Shown: in pieces, positions 23,601 to 37,394 of the stretch | Layout: each line of letters begins with the position of its first letter | How positions within the stretch are numbered: the first letter of the stretch is position 1 | NCBI GenBank assembly: GCA_916610825.1 | Contig: OU744448.1 | Span: 6,558,650 to 6,622,649, forward strand | Source: Haliclystus octoradiatus | Taxonomy: Eukaryota > Cnidaria > Staurozoa > Stauromedusae > Haliclystidae | Reading direction: 5' to 3' | Length of the DNA: 64,000 nucleotides | The notes under the pieces: model-generated | The model's input: the letters and a program-made list of their open reading frames with translations, nothing else | The model's database searches: none | Told to the model about the DNA's origin: nothing | Made by a program: the position numbers and the translations under genes

Positions 23601-23904
23601 GAAAAATGTTTTTGTATGGTTGTTAACGCGTTAAAAGAAAAAAGTTATAAATTAACACAAAATTTGATGATGAGTCTAGGACTACTGCTAAAATAGCACA
23701 AAAATATCATGCGTACAAACAACAACGTAATAATATTAACATGTTAAAAACAACATTTTTATGTACTCTAAAGATAAACTATATGCATTTTTGAAAAATA
23801 GATTGAATCTAGGTGAACGAAGACTGTATATGCTACTTACAGCAGCTAGAAGATGAAATGACCACATAAAGCACAATCGGGAATTGATAAGTCAATCTAT
23901 AATA

Positions 23905-25464
23905 TTATACTTGGACTTCTCCATAATTTGTTTGATCAGAATCAATTCGCTGTTTACGATCCTTCCCTGCAGCAATATCAAGAATTGAGTTTGTATTTGA
24001 CGAACAAGGTGATATCATCCGTTCAGGACTACCAAGTGGAGATACTGATGGCGATCGATTGACCATCGGGGTGATCGCAGGTGTAAATGATGGCGACATA
24101 GCTGCAGACGTATAGTTCGATTGTATACTGATAGGTGATCTTGGTAACGACGATACCGATGATAAAAGACTTGTACGATTTGAATCAATACTACGTTGCG
24201 TACCATGACCAATTTGTTCAAAAGATGAAAGCAAAGGAATACGAGCTGATACATCTGGCATTTTACGATTACTTATTGTTAGATTGTCATTTGTTAGCGT
24301 TGGAGCTGTTGTTTTGATTTGCGCTAGTTCACTAAACATTGCTTTTAATGGTTTAAATTGTGGTTTCCAATTTAACATTGAATCCCAATTATAACTACCC
24401 CCTCTAAGTTCTTCTTGACTGCCAACAATAGTACTTAATGAACCGCCATGTGATAAAGCACCTTCCTCTTGAAATGGTCTTGTACCATCCATAATAGCAT
24501 CTTGTTCGTCTGCATCTACATCTGCTAATTTAGCGTATAACAAATTAGCAACGTCCATACCGCCACCAGCTTCACCCCCTCCTTCCTCTTCAAATGCATA
24601 TAAACTCTCATGGCTTTCCATTAAAAATGCTTTGCCACTTGTTCTTTTAATGCTATTACTCTTTCGTGATGGACGACTATCTAAGCTTGTTAATGTTTCT
24701 GTAATAGTCATATCTGATATATGGTGATCTAAATCCTGTTGTATACCAGAATCAAGAGCTGGTTTTGCTTGATACATATCAAAGGAATGTGTACTTTTAT
24801 TATCTAATATTGACTGACCAGGACATCCACTTGATGCAATGCCATTGCGCAAACGGCTATCATATGATGGGCAACCACTGGATGTTAATGTTGATGCATT
24901 TTGATACATGGAAGGATCATCGTATCCTGTTCGAAGTAGGTCACGAAAAGCAATCGGTGCTAGTTTATGATCTTGAGGATTAGAATTATCAGCATGGTCG
25001 TAAAGTTGATCTATGTGTACTGCATTTCTGTCAGTTTCATATGCCGCACGCTTCTTACGACGACGCATAGTAAATATAAATATCAAAAATGCTAACAAGA
25101 TGACAGCAGCTATAACGCAAATAATTGAAACCAAAATCAATGACCATCCTTTTAATTCACCTCCTGAATCGTCAATCAATGACTTTGGTACGATACAACC
25201 AGGGCATGTGTAATCTACTGCAATTGTCAATGCCATGGTATGTCCAGCTGTATTAGGTCCGTTATTTGCAACAACTGTATATGACATCTGACCAGACACT
25301 TCTTCTGTTGAGCGACGGACACGATTCAATGCATTTTTCCTTATATCACGATTAACAACAATAATACCAGTCAGTTGCTCAATTTTGAAAAATTCATCTG
25401 GTGGATTGTCAAATGAATAAAATATTACTCCTGATTCGCCACCATCTTCGTCAATTGCACGCAC
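23905..25464 (-). other. DCHS1: dachsous last exon: end of cadherin repeat 27, membrane segment, cytoplasmic domain
   Basis: Begins after a TTACAG acceptor with VRAIDEDGGESG, the second half of repeat 27. A Cys-containing juxtamembrane piece (DYTCPGC), the membrane helix and the whole intracellular tail follow. The tail has Ser/Thr-rich blocks, a SSGCPSYDSR motif with a second partial copy (ASSGCP), an acidic Gly-rich segment and the conserved C-terminal SP repeats. No PDZ-type terminus is evident (ends YGEVQV). Confidence 0.9.
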
Positions 25465-28400
25465 CTGTAAATCAAAATCGAATTATTAGAAACTAATGAT
25501 ACTGTAATCTTTCCACTAATACCGACAACTGCTGAATGAATAGGATAGGTAATGTTTCTCCACATTCTTAATAAGATTTCAGTGGATGAATGAAGGGATC
25601 CCTTTACTACTAAAATCATTGCAGCATTGAAAACTTTAACTTGAATCATGCTGACATTTCAATTTCTGCAACCATCAAAGGGGATGCGTAATTGTTATAG
25701 CTTCAATGGTGAGGATGCAGTTCAAGCTAGACAGAAGTCGTGCATACTGTACTCATTTTAATAATCGTCATATTTAAATAGGAAATTCAGAATTAATTCC
25801 ACTTTTTCCTTTTGCGTTTCTTGTATTTAAAGAAGGATTATCGTTTCCTTTCGCTGATTTCAAACCACAACCTAGCAAAAAATGTGCTTCACTTGCACCA
25901 TTGACCTTTTGCATTATGTGCGGTAAGACCTCATATGTTTGTCCATACCAAAAAATACACAACGAAGTAAAAAATCAATCAGTTAATCGGACCTGTGATG
26001 AGACAACGGTCAAAAAAAGTAGATCATACAGTCTTAGATTCCGGAAGGTTAGAGGAACATAGAAGAAATTATTATGCTGTTGATTTATTATAGGCCAAAT
26101 ATGACTCTAAATATGAAACAAAAAATTTATAACAAAAATGAGGAAATTTAAATTTTCTAGTATATTAGACGGAAAGGTAAACCTTTTGTCTATTTATGTA
26201 CAAGCTTGGGGGTTAAACAGCAGAGCATTGATCATTTCCAATAAAAAGTTGTTAGTTCTTACCAATCCAACATCTTTACCAATAGGAGCATTTCCAGCAA
26301 TTGAAAGTTCAAAAGTTTTATTTGGAAAATATGGAGTAAATTCATTCAAGTCATTTACGGCAATACGATATTCAAAGGAAGCCTTTAAACTGGGTACACC
26401 AAAATCAGCAGCTTCAACAAGTAAGGTGTATAAATGTTTCTTTTCAAAATCAATTGGGTGTCTTGAATATACCCAACCGGTATCATGATCAATATGAAAT
26501 GTGTATGTACCATCTCCACCAATAATTGAATAAGATATCTAGAAAGAATATTGATATCAGTAACATTAACAGGTTATGATAAGATATAATAGCTAACTAT
26601 GAGACGTAACAAACTGACCACTATATGCAAGTGGCCTTTATATACAGTGTATTTGAATAGAAAATACCATTTTAGGTATTGGGAAAGTGACCGCTATAGA
26701 CATGTGGTCGCTGTATAGAGTTACTGTTTTAGCAGGTTTGACTTTTCTTTCTGAGGTTTTATCTTACAAACCCTATAACTTTCATACGTGGCTCTAATGT
26801 GCATCACATAAGTTTGGCAAAGTATGTCATACAAATTGAGTAAATTTGAAAAATCATATTCCCATTTATACTATTGCACTATAATAATCTTAAATGAGTT
26901 GTTCAAATGTATCAAAATGTTCTATTTTTATTATTATCATGTGTTTTCCCTGTTTGCCTTTGCCTGATTGACATTAAGAGGTCATGGCCTTAATGCGTCA
27001 TTCACATAAGTTTTTCAACCCAAATAAATACAGTAGGCTACCTATATAAAAGACTTTGTATGTAGATATACAGATGTGAAACAATTATTGTGACCAGTCA
27101 TTACTTTCAATAACCATGGTACAGTATGTGTATATGATTTTTAAAATTTATTGGCCCTGAACAGTTGATTGACTTACATGATTCTGTTTTGCCGTAAAAT
27201 TTTAATTTGTACAAAAGTATTTTACTTTAGAAAATTGATTCTAAAATATGACGCCGTAATCAAACGTAATCCTGCAATTTGAATGGTTGGTCCGTGTGTT
27301 TGGAAATACAAAGTAAACATTTCTTCGAAAATTCCCGACGAAATTTGTTGATAAAATTGAATCAACATTACTGTAATCCTTATATTTGTTTTAGCTTCAA
27401 TATTTTGTTAGGCTTGGATTTCAGTTTGATCTTGGGTCAGACTGTTTATATAATCAAAACTATTCACTTTATATTCATAAAAAGCGTTGGTTAGGCTACA
27501 AGTATTATAGGATACAAATCAAGATTTTAGGAGAATTAAAATTGATTTCTAACAGAAAATGATCAGATTGGATTCAGATTGGACAAGTTTACTCCTGGAA
27601 TTAAATTTATTTTTATATTATTTTTGATGTAAATTATGTTCATTGACATCGAAACAATAACATACCATGCCATTTCTACTAGCATCTTCGTCCCTAGCAA
27701 CAGCTTTGAAAACAACTGAATTATTAACAACATTTTCATCTACTCTGAGAGAATGAATTTGTGGTGCATCTAAACTGAACACGGGTCTGTTATCATTGAC
27801 ATCAAGAAGATGAATGGAAACTGAGACAGCAGAGGATCTAGCAGGTACACCTGAGATAAAATAGATACATTAGATACATCTGATAAATGATTATGATTAT
27901 TAATCAATAAGATTGAAATGTTATAAATTCGTTAATGTGCATTACAAAAGATGATGTCATAATGGAACATAATTTATGCAAAATATGTGTGTAGAAATTT
28001 TATTTTAAACATTGTTTAAAATTCCAACTTGGAAATCTATTTAAGAAAGACACACATTGTGCAGGTATATTTTAACCTGAGGATTATTGTAAGTAAAAAT
28101 TTTGATTTGAAATTGAATATTCAATCATATGCAAAATTCGAACAATTTGCTTATAAATAGCCTATAGCGCAAGCCACTGAAATTAAAGTTTGAAAATACC
28201 AACAATTTGCATGCATGCATACAAATTCAAGCATAATACCAGTCTGCGTTACAGACCGCGATTCCTTTACAAAAGAATAGGGTCTGTGTGAATTGCGCAG
28301 TTCTCTGTCCAGACACTTTTCAAAAACGTAGAGCGGAAGTTTCTGATCGATGCATGGTTAATCTATTGTTCTTAGTGAATAAATTCATCAACTCTGTTAG

Positions 28401-31400
28401 ATCAATTAATTTTCATAGCTACGAAGCCTAAAATAGAACTTATTGCAATCATGTGAATGAAGTAAACAAAGCAATGTGAGAATCCCGTTGAGAATCACCT
28501 TAATCTTGCATAATTATGTGACATCAATTTTATTCTGATACGAGGCCCGGACAGAGAAACCGAGCAATTCACACAGACCCTATTCTTTCGTGAATGAATT
28601 GCGGTCTGTAACGCAGGCTAGCATAATACATGATTGTCAACATAATTCAATATATGTATATGACCTAACAAAAGTGAGGATCCTTTGATTCTAGTTCGAG
28701 ATTGTGGAGGGTAAGAACATATTTAGAAGAAAGTTAATATTTTGATTGATAGACCAGCTCTCAAATAAAAAATCCTGAATGATTTAAATTGGAAAATGTT
28801 CTAGAAAGCTGAACCTTTAGTCAGACACTGGAATTTAGTAGACTCAGACAATCAACCAGGGGTGACATCAGAAGGGGACATAAGGGTTTAGAGCCCACCT
28901 GTGATTGACACTCAGTCTCCTTGTCAGGGAAAAGTTTTTGATTGTCGGGTAACATTTTGGTACTTCTTCGTTCAGTTTTTCAAATACATGTATTTTCTAT
29001 AAAGTCCCCTAGTCGAGGGAGTTAACCCTCTTGTTGGGTAAATCCTGGCGCCATCAACACTGCATGATAAAACATTTCAAAATGAATACCATTATCCTAC
29101 CTCCATCTGATGCTTTAACAGAAAGTCTATGAACAGCCAATGTTTCTCTATCCAATGGAAGTACAACATTGATATCACCAGACGTTTTATTGATACGAAA
29201 CCAACTATTTGAATTACCAGATTGAATACTATAAGTTACACGTCCATTTGGAGTAGCTGGGTCATCAACATCTGTAGCTTTAACTCTTAACAATGATGTT
29301 CCGATTGTTATATTCTCATATACTTTAACGGTGTAACGTTTCATTCCAAAGACAGGTATATGATCATTAGCATCAGTGACAGTAACATTGAGATACACTG
29401 TTGCCGCACGTGGTTTAGCTTCTCTATCTTGGGCAGCTATTACCAGATAATACTGATGATCAATTTCACGATCAAGACTTGCATTGACGTGAACAATACC
29501 AGATCTTGCATCGATATTAAATCGACCTTTCTCATTACCAGATTTGATATTATAAAGTATATACATATCAGGTATAGTTGATGTGGCAATAACAGAACCG
29601 ACGCTTGCCCCAATTTTTGCATCTTCGGGTATTGTTGATGAATAAGATGGTAATGCAAATTGAGGACCATTATAACTTGGATCATTGACACGTAATCGAA
29701 CAGTTGTTGATGACACTCTTGATGGTGTACCAGAATCTGATGCTGTTACAATTAATTGAAGAGGTCTAGCTCCAGGATCAAGAACAATACTTTTAGTAGC
29801 ATAGATCTGTCCAGTACTTTGATCAATAACAAATGCATCAGCCACAGAAGGCGATAAAGAATATCTCACCGATCCATATAAACCAGAATCGCGATCTGTT
29901 GCATTCACTCGACCAATTAAATAATTTCTTGAAAGTAATTCAGGAAGATAAAAATAATATCCTGGTTGATCGAATTCAGGTACGTTATCATTAGCGTCAA
30001 CAACATTGATTGTAATTGTTGTTTTAGATGTAAAGACACCATCATTTGCTTCAACATTTAAAATGAATTGCTTTTTTGTTTCATAATCGAGAGAATGTAA
30101 TAAAGTTATAGAACCTTTTTCAGGATCGATACTAAACATTGATTTGATACCATCTTGTTGTAATAATGAGTATCTTATAACGCCAGTTTCATCAAGATCA
30201 TAAGCATGTACAATAAGTAAAACAGTTCCACGACGAGTAACTTCTGAAATTGGTAATGGACCATACTTTGATAACACAGGTGCATTATCATTCTTATCTG
30301 TTACACTGATTTTAACAACGCTATAGGATGCACGTGATGGTATGCCGTTGTCTCTAGCTTCAATAAGTAAAGTATATGATTTTTGTAATTCATAATCTAA
30401 TCCATTTTTTGATATTAAAATACCATCTTCTTTGAATATTGAAAAATGATCTCGTTCATTACCAGAAACGATACTAAAATGAATATGACTATTATTTCCA
30501 CGATCAGCATCTGATACTGTAAACTGCGCAATGTACATATTTATACTAGATGGATCACCTCTTGTTGTTTCTGCTAATTGTACACTTAATTTGCTAGGTG
30601 TAATAACTGGTGTATTATCATTAACATCTATTAAATTAACTTGTCCGCTAATATAATTATTTAATGTTTCATTACCTTTAACATATGCCACAACACCAAA
30701 TAGGAATAAATGAGTTTGTTCATAATCAAGAGGATCACTTCTACTAACTGATATAACACCTGTCTTTGTATCAACAACAAATGGTACTTTACTTGTATTT
30801 GTATTGCTCAAACGATATTCAACTGTTGATTCTGGTGATGTTGTAGCTGCAACTTTACCAAGAATTGTTCCAGATACAGAATTTTCTGGTAATTCGAATG
30901 TCAATGATGCATTTAAGAATTGTGGCGTATGTAAGAAACTCTGGCCAACAGTAACAATTATAATAACTTCGGAATATAATATTTGTGTGATACCTTGATC
31001 TTTGGCTACTGCAGTCAACCGATAATTTGCAGGTGATAAATCACGTTTGACAGATAATTCACCATTTATTCTATTAATCTTAAAATCTGGATTAGGTAAT
31101 GTTAGATCGTATTCAACATTACCAAATATGCCTGAATCCTTATCAGTTGCTGCAACAGTTAAAATAACATCACGAGGTTTTGCTGTTTCAACAGTGGCTG
31201 TATACACAGCTCGATCAAATACTGGTGCATTATCGTTAACATCTGTAATTGTTATGGTAACTGTAGCACTTTTTTCTCTTGTATCATGTAATGCTTGATC
31301 TGACGCTTGCACAAGGAAATAATAGACTTTTTGTGATTCATAATCTAATCGTGCTATTGTATAAATATTACCAGTGATTGGATCAATATCAAATTTACCT

Positions 31401-34400
31401 AATAACGTTCCATTACCGTTTTTATGTTTAGGTAATGAATACCTTACTGCACCATTAATACCAAAATCATTATCTGTTGCATGTAATGTTAAGATGGTTG
31501 TATTCAAAGGCGTATCTTCAGGTATTGTTCTTTTATATTCATGTGAATCAAATTCAGGATAATTATCATTAACATCAAGAATGTTTATAATAATATCTTG
31601 GTATGCTTCAGCATATGGTGCTTCTGAATTCCTTGCAATTACTTTCATAGTATACATTTGTTTTGATTCACGATCAAGGACATCAGTAACAGATAACGAA
31701 CCAGTAATATTATTCAATTGAAATAAACTACCAAATGTTGATTGTAATATATATATAACATTTGCATTAACACCAATATCATCATCACTCGCTGTAAATG
31801 TATGAATACCAGATAATTCTTTTTGATTTTCTAATACTGATATTGTTACATTTGGTCCAGATAGAAATTCAGGTTTACAATCATTAACATCATCTACTTT
31901 GATACGTATTGACGCAAAATCAGATCTAAACGGATAGGAATTATCTTGAGCAGATACGCTTAATATATATTCATTTCTTACTTCACGATCTAATGACATT
32001 TTAGTTGTAATAACACCACTTGTTGCATTGATTTCAACAGCATCATTATCTTCCATAGAATAAGTTATTAAACCATTAAGACCAGTATCCAAGTCGGTAG
32101 CTTTAACTTTGAGCACATATGATCCAATAGGAAGATTTTCACTAATACTTGCAATATACTTTGAGTTAGTAAACTTTGGTCGATCATTATTAACATCAAT
32201 AATATCAATATGTATATTTGTCGTACTCCATAATGGTGATAATCCTCCGTCTGTAGCTTTGATTGTTAAATAATAACTTTTTTTACTATTATGTATTAAT
32301 GGTTCAGTCAATGTTATTTCTCCTGATATCATATTAATTTCAAATTTCGCTTCATCGTTTCCAGCAATTATTTTATATGATATCTTGGCATTTTCACTCT
32401 GGTCAGCATCAGTTGCTATGACAGTAACCACAGGGTATCCAGGTGGTTCATCTTCCATCATATATGTATAATTTTTAGATTGAAATATTGGTGGATTATC
32501 ATTTAAATCAAGTATAACAAGGCGCATTGTAGATGTACTGTTTAATTGTTTTGATTGATTACATGCAAGATCTTTAGCCATAATAATTAATGACCATTCA
32601 GGTACTGCTTCGCGATCGATTGGTTTGATTGTTCGTATAACACCAGTAAATGGTTCAATAGAGAATGATGGTAATCCAGGGCTTTGTGAGATTATAGAAT
32701 AATAAACAGATACATCCGTACTCTGATCTTTATCAGTGGCATTAACAATAGTAGATAGAGGTGAACCAATAGGAAGATTTTCATAAATAACACCAACTAT
32801 AGGATTTACTAGGAAAAGTGGCCAGTTCTCATTTGTATCAAGTACAATAATATTGATATATATCTGACCTTCAGAGTTACTTGCTTTATCAGTAGCAACA
32901 ATAATTAACTGATAAGTTTGCAAGCCAGCATATGTTAATGGCGATTTAATATCAAGAACACCTGTAGCAGCATTTAAATCAAATGAATTTCCAATATTTC
33001 CAGATTTAATTTTATATTCCCATGCTTTACCAAGAGCCATTTGAGATCTCATTACTTGTATAGTAGCAATAGAAGACCCAACTGAATCGTTTTCATTGAT
33101 CATAATATCCATTGAACGTTTATCGAATATTTGTAGTTTATCAGATTTAGGTAGAACATAGATAAATATCTTGTGAAATGATAGAAGACTTGGTATTCCA
33201 AGATCTGCTGCCTTCACCGAAAATTTATATACATAATCTTGATTATAGAATACTTTGGTACGTAATGTCAACAGTCCACTGATAGGATCGATTTTAAAAT
33301 GCGATAAACTTTCATTTTCTTTTGTATTCATTCCAATTAGTGAGTATCGTACTTGTCCAGAAAGTGCAAAATCAGCATCGCTAGCGGAAGCAGTAAGAAT
33401 ATGTTCACCGACAACATTATCTTCGATAATACTTTTCATGTATGGTACATCTTGAGAAAATACAGGCATATTATCATTTGTATCAATCAAATTAATAGTA
33501 ATGGAGGCACTCGCTGTTTTTGATACCTCACCACCATCAAATGCAATAATAATTAAACGATATAATGTACTCATTGTTTCACGGTCCAAAACAGTTTTAG
33601 TTGTAATTAATCCTGTCATTGAATTCACATGAAATTGTTCGCTATCATCACGTAAGCGGTATGTTACAAAACCATTACTTCCTGTATCAGCATCACTAGC
33701 AGAGACAACTCCAACAGTGCTACCAGATAATTTCTCCTCAAATAATGAAAAAACATATTTCCCATCACCATTATCAAACACTGGACTGTTGTCATTTTCA
33801 TCAATTACAAATACATAAATAGTAGCTTTACTAATAAGTTGAGGTATACCATTATCTCTTGCTGAAATTTGAAATGCAAATTCACTGATTGTTTCTCTAT
33901 CTAATTTCTTTTTAACAGTTAATATGCCATTTGATGTAAGTTCAAAATAATCTGAATGTAATGATTCTTCTACTTCTAATAAGACCATACCATTTTGTTG
34001 ACTATCTCGATCGGTGACAGATATATTCATGATAAAATAACCAACATCAACGTATTCAGAGACATCAGCATAAAATTCTTTATGTTTAAACCGCGGTGCG
34101 TTATCGTTCACATCTTGTATAATCACATTAACAATTAAAGTAGATTGTAAAGATGGAATACCATTATCAATTGCAATAACATTGAAATTATAACTTGTTT
34201 TCTCTTCATAATCAATTGTATTATTTGTTAAAATCTCAGCTGATATTGGATCAATTAGAAATGGTGTATTTGAATTTGTGATTGAATAAATGATATCTCC
34301 GTTTCTCCCAGAATCAAAATCAATTGCTTTAACAGTTGAAATAACATTACCAAGTGGCAGTCCTTCATTAATACGTATTGTTAGTTTGTTTACGCTGAAT

Positions 34401-37042
34401 TGTGGTGAATTGTCATTAATATCTTGAACATTAACATGAACTGTTGTGTTAGCTGCTAACGATTTATCTGATTTATCTTCTGCTTTTAATAGAAAACTGA
34501 TTGATTTTATAATTTCGTAATCAATTATTGAATCACATAATATAGCACCACTGGTGTTAACGCGGAGCTGTATTCCAGAAGGTGTAATAAATTGTATAAA
34601 GTATACCAAATGCTTATCAATGCCAAAATTATCTCTTTCTGCTGAAATGATACCAATTACATAAGGAGCTGTTTGATTTTCCTTTGATGTAAGGTTATAT
34701 GAAGATGATTTGAAATATGGTGGGTTTAGATTTGCTTCAAGCACTGTGATGGTTACTTGAGTAATATCTTTATCTAATGGATTACTGCGTATCCCTTGAA
34801 CACCAACAGTTAATTTGTAAAATGCATTCTTTGATCGATCTAACTGCTGTCTTAATTCTATTGATCCAGTTGTAGGATTCAAAACAAATTGATCAGGGTC
34901 ATCTTGAGATATAATAGAATACTGTTTTGCAGCATTGACGCCAATATCAATATCAATAGCATACACTACACCAACAACAGCGCCGACTGGTAGATTTTCA
35001 GGAATAGTAAAGTTGTACAAACGTTTGTCAAACTTCGGTAAATTATCATCAACATCAAGAATAGATACTAATGCTAGTATTTCTGCTTTAATACCACCAC
35101 CATCAGTTGCAATAATTTCAAATGAATAAACATCTTTTGTTTCACGATCTAATAGATTTGATGTTTTGATAACCCCTGTTAAAGCATCAATTTCAAATAC
35201 ACCAGAATAACTCAAAGAATATTTGATGTCACCAAAGAGTATAGGATCGTCAGCATCTGTTGCGTGAACGCGTCCAATTTCAGTACCAATCTTAGCACTC
35301 TCGTAAATCTTTGCAACAAAAGATGTATTTGCAAACACAGGTTTATGATCATTATCATCGAGAATAGTGATATTAAGATTAATTGAATTAGATAGACTTG
35401 GACTACCCATATCTTTAGCCGTAATTTGCAAAATGACAAAGTCTAATGTTTCTCTGTCAATTCCAGAATTACTTTTAATTAGCCCAGATATTGGATTGAT
35501 TGTAAACCAGAGTTTAGCAGCTAGAGGAATTGTGGTAATAGAGTACCTCACTAGGTTATTTACACCGACATCTGCATCAGTTGAGTTAACAACAAGTAAA
35601 GGTGTTCCATCTGGTATATTTTCATGGACAACAACACTTCCAGGCATGCCAACAAACAACGGTGCATTATCATTTTCATCGCCAATGTTAATAATCAATT
35701 CTCTATTTGTTTGTAATTGTGGTTTGCCATTATCTTTTGCAGATATAACAACTTTAAGTTGAGGCACAATTTCACGGTCTATTGATTTAGAAACTTCCAA
35801 AAAATAAGTAGTATTTGTTTCAGTACGCAATACGAAATAATCACCACCAGATAATATTGTCAAATCTAATTTACCATTATTACCAGTGTCTTTGTCAGTA
35901 ACAGATATCCTTGCAATTTGTGAATTTTTAGCCGAATTTTCCATAGTTTGATAACTACCCGTAACAAGATACACAACATCAATTTTTGGTGCGTTATCGT
36001 TCCTATCTAATACGGTTATAGTCACATATCCTCTACCAGTACGTTGCGGAACACCTCCATCCTTAGCTAATACAATAATATTATGACTTGATTGTATCTC
36101 ATGATCTAGACCACCATTAGTTATTATCAATCCAGTATTTGTATCGATACTAAAATAGCGATTAATATCCGATCCAGGTCTTCGATCAATATAATACGTA
36201 ACAGCAGCATTATCTCCTGCATCAGCATCTTCAGCAATAACTTTAATAACTGATGTTCCAGCTATTGCACTTTCATTTATGTCAGCTCTGTAATTTTGTG
36301 GTGTAAATATTGGTGAATTATCATTGACATCAATGAGTGTAATGTTTAGTATAAAATAACCACATAAAGATGGTGATCCACCATCGCAGCATGTAATATT
36401 TAATGATATTAAAGGCTCTGTTTCACGATCTAATGCTTTATTTACAACTAACAATAACGTATCAACACTTGCAATGTTATATTGTAATCTAAAATAATGA
36501 TATTCATTACCAGACACTATCTTATATTCTTGTGTACTGTTTTGACCAATATCAGGGTCTGTTGCTGGTTGTAATGAACGTTTTTGATTAATACCAATTG
36601 ATTCACTAATTTCTAATGATACATGCACTTGTGGAAATGATGGGATATTATCATTAATGTCGATTATATCAACACTAACTTGCATGTAACCATTCGTGCC
36701 ACCGTCAATAATTACAAGTAGTTTGATAGATAACTCTGCAAGCTGCTCTCTATCGATAACTGATGCGGTTTTTAATACACCAGATGTCAGGTCCAATGTA
36801 AAATATGGGTTAGATCCACCATAGATTTCATACTGATGAGGAAGAGAGTCGCCTGAACTTACAGTACCAACAATGTGACCAACCGGTAAACCCTCTTGAA
36901 TTTGAAACTTCAACGGTGTAGAACCATAACAATCTAATATAAAAAGATTCCACCAACACAAGACGTGCAATATATGATAAAATGTCCAAGTTTTCCGATA
37001 CAACATTATAGGGCATGTTCCGTGTTGTCCACCAGAAGACAT
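23905..37042 (-). CDS. DCHS1: dachsous-type giant protocadherin
   Basis: Four coding exons in phase: 29101-37042, 27666-27850, 26263-26538 and 23905-25464, about 3320 residues, close to vertebrate and fly Dachsous. Order: signal peptide (hydrophobic run near residues 19-40), 27 cadherin repeats counted from their linker motifs, one membrane segment at about 2909-2933 (WSLILVSIICVIAAVILLAF), then a basic stop (MRRRKKR) and a cytoplasmic tail of about 387 residues. The tail ends with the Ser/Pro-rich stretch SPSFTPAITPMVNRSPSVSP typical of this family. There are no EGF or laminin-G domains, which excludes Fat. Dachsous binds Fat cadherins on neighbouring cells and controls planar polarity and Hippo-linked growth. 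Twenty-four repeats and most of the 25th lie in one exon. It is head to head with UNC50. Confidence 0.95.
25774..25962 (-). other. unassigned short open frame in dachsous intron 3
   Basis: A 62-codon frame includes NGASEAHFLLGCGLKSAKGND and ends in NSEFPI. Its composition looks protein-like rather than random AT-rich intron, but there are no flanking splice sites in a phase matching the dachsous exons. It may be a fragment of a transposon or retrocopy. I do not recognise the family. Confidence 0.2.
26028..26188 (-). mobile_element. MITE family C copy, reverse orientation
   Basis: Begins TTAGATTCCGGAAGGTTAGAG and ends GACGGAAAGGTAAACCTTTTG, the reverse of the family order seen at 3326 and 48313. 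The interior is diverged. It lies in the dachsous intron just after exon 3. Confidence 0.5.
26566..26746 (+). mobile_element. MITE family D copy
   Basis: Contains GACCACTATATGCAAGTGGCC, then GACCGCTATAGACATGTGGTC and a terminal AGCAGGTTTGACT. It is diverged at both ends. It lies in dachsous intron 2. Confidence 0.6.
28240..28620. mobile_element. non-autonomous DNA transposon with long inverted ends and 9-bp duplication
   Basis: Left end CAGTCTGCGTTACAGACCGC and right end GCGGTCTGTAACGCAGGCTA are inverted and remain similar for about 75 bases (AGAATAGGGTCTGTGTGAATT in both). GCATAATAC flanks the element directly on both sides (28231-28239 and 28621-28629), a perfect 9-bp target duplication. 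It is 381 bp with no open frame and lies in dachsous intron 1. A 9-bp duplication with long inverted ends fits Mutator-like elements best. Confidence 0.8.
28676..28832 (+). mobile_element. MITE family C diverged copy
   Basis: Starts GGATCCTTTGATTCTAG and ends GCTGAACCTTTAGTCAGACAC, the family C terminal signature, with an eroded interior. It lies in dachsous intron 1. Confidence 0.4.
28855..28985. repeat. diverged partner of the 18.5-kb repeat patch
   Basis: CCAGGGGTGACATCAGAAGG and GGAAAAGTTTTTGATTGTCGGG parallel the patch at 18500-18580 in STARD10 intron 1. Confidence 0.4.
29101..37042 (-). other. DCHS1: dachsous giant first coding exon (signal peptide, cadherin repeats 1-24 and most of 25)
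   Basis: An uninterrupted 7942-base exon from the ATG to a GGAG/GTAGGA donor. Linker motifs of the D-N-D-N-x-P type close most repeats. Three linkers lack it: after repeat 12 (LPKSDKLQIF), after repeat 19 (TVGQSFLHTPQF) and after repeat 23 (NDPSYNGPQF). The linker after repeat 7 is also weak (LEANLNPPYF). Confidence 0.9.
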
Positions 37043-37384
37043 AAAAATTCACAATGTTATAATGAAACTTTGCGAAAGGTCGGCTTTCCACCGACACTAC
37101 AAAGAAACTTCACATCTGCTTGAGAGGAATCCACCAATATTTCCGCCATAAACAAACATTGAGAGTATAGCCTGTAGCAAACTAAATAAACAAAGTTCCC
37201 ACTTTTTTAAATAGAACCCCGCAGATAAAAAATGTCCTAAGCTTTATGGTAACTGTATTCAGTTTTCGTTGTTCCTATCAACGAGTTGTTATGCTGCAAA
37301 TGCAAGCCGAGACACCATTTTACAATTTTCAGAGCAGCAAGCTGGTAGCATGGCCTAGCCAATAGAAATAGAGGATTTACGGTA

Positions 37385-37394
37385 ATTGGCCAAT
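37385..37394. promoter_or_regulatory. palindromic CCAAT box upstream of dachsous
   Basis: ATTGGCCAAT, overlapping CCAAT boxes in both directions, about 345 bases before the dachsous ATG. This is a good NF-Y-type site by motif; activity is not shown. Confidence 0.4.

Noticed and set aside
35367..35762. 131-codon plus-strand frame inside the dachsous giant exon
   Set aside because: Antisense shadow of cadherin coding sequence; no independent motif.
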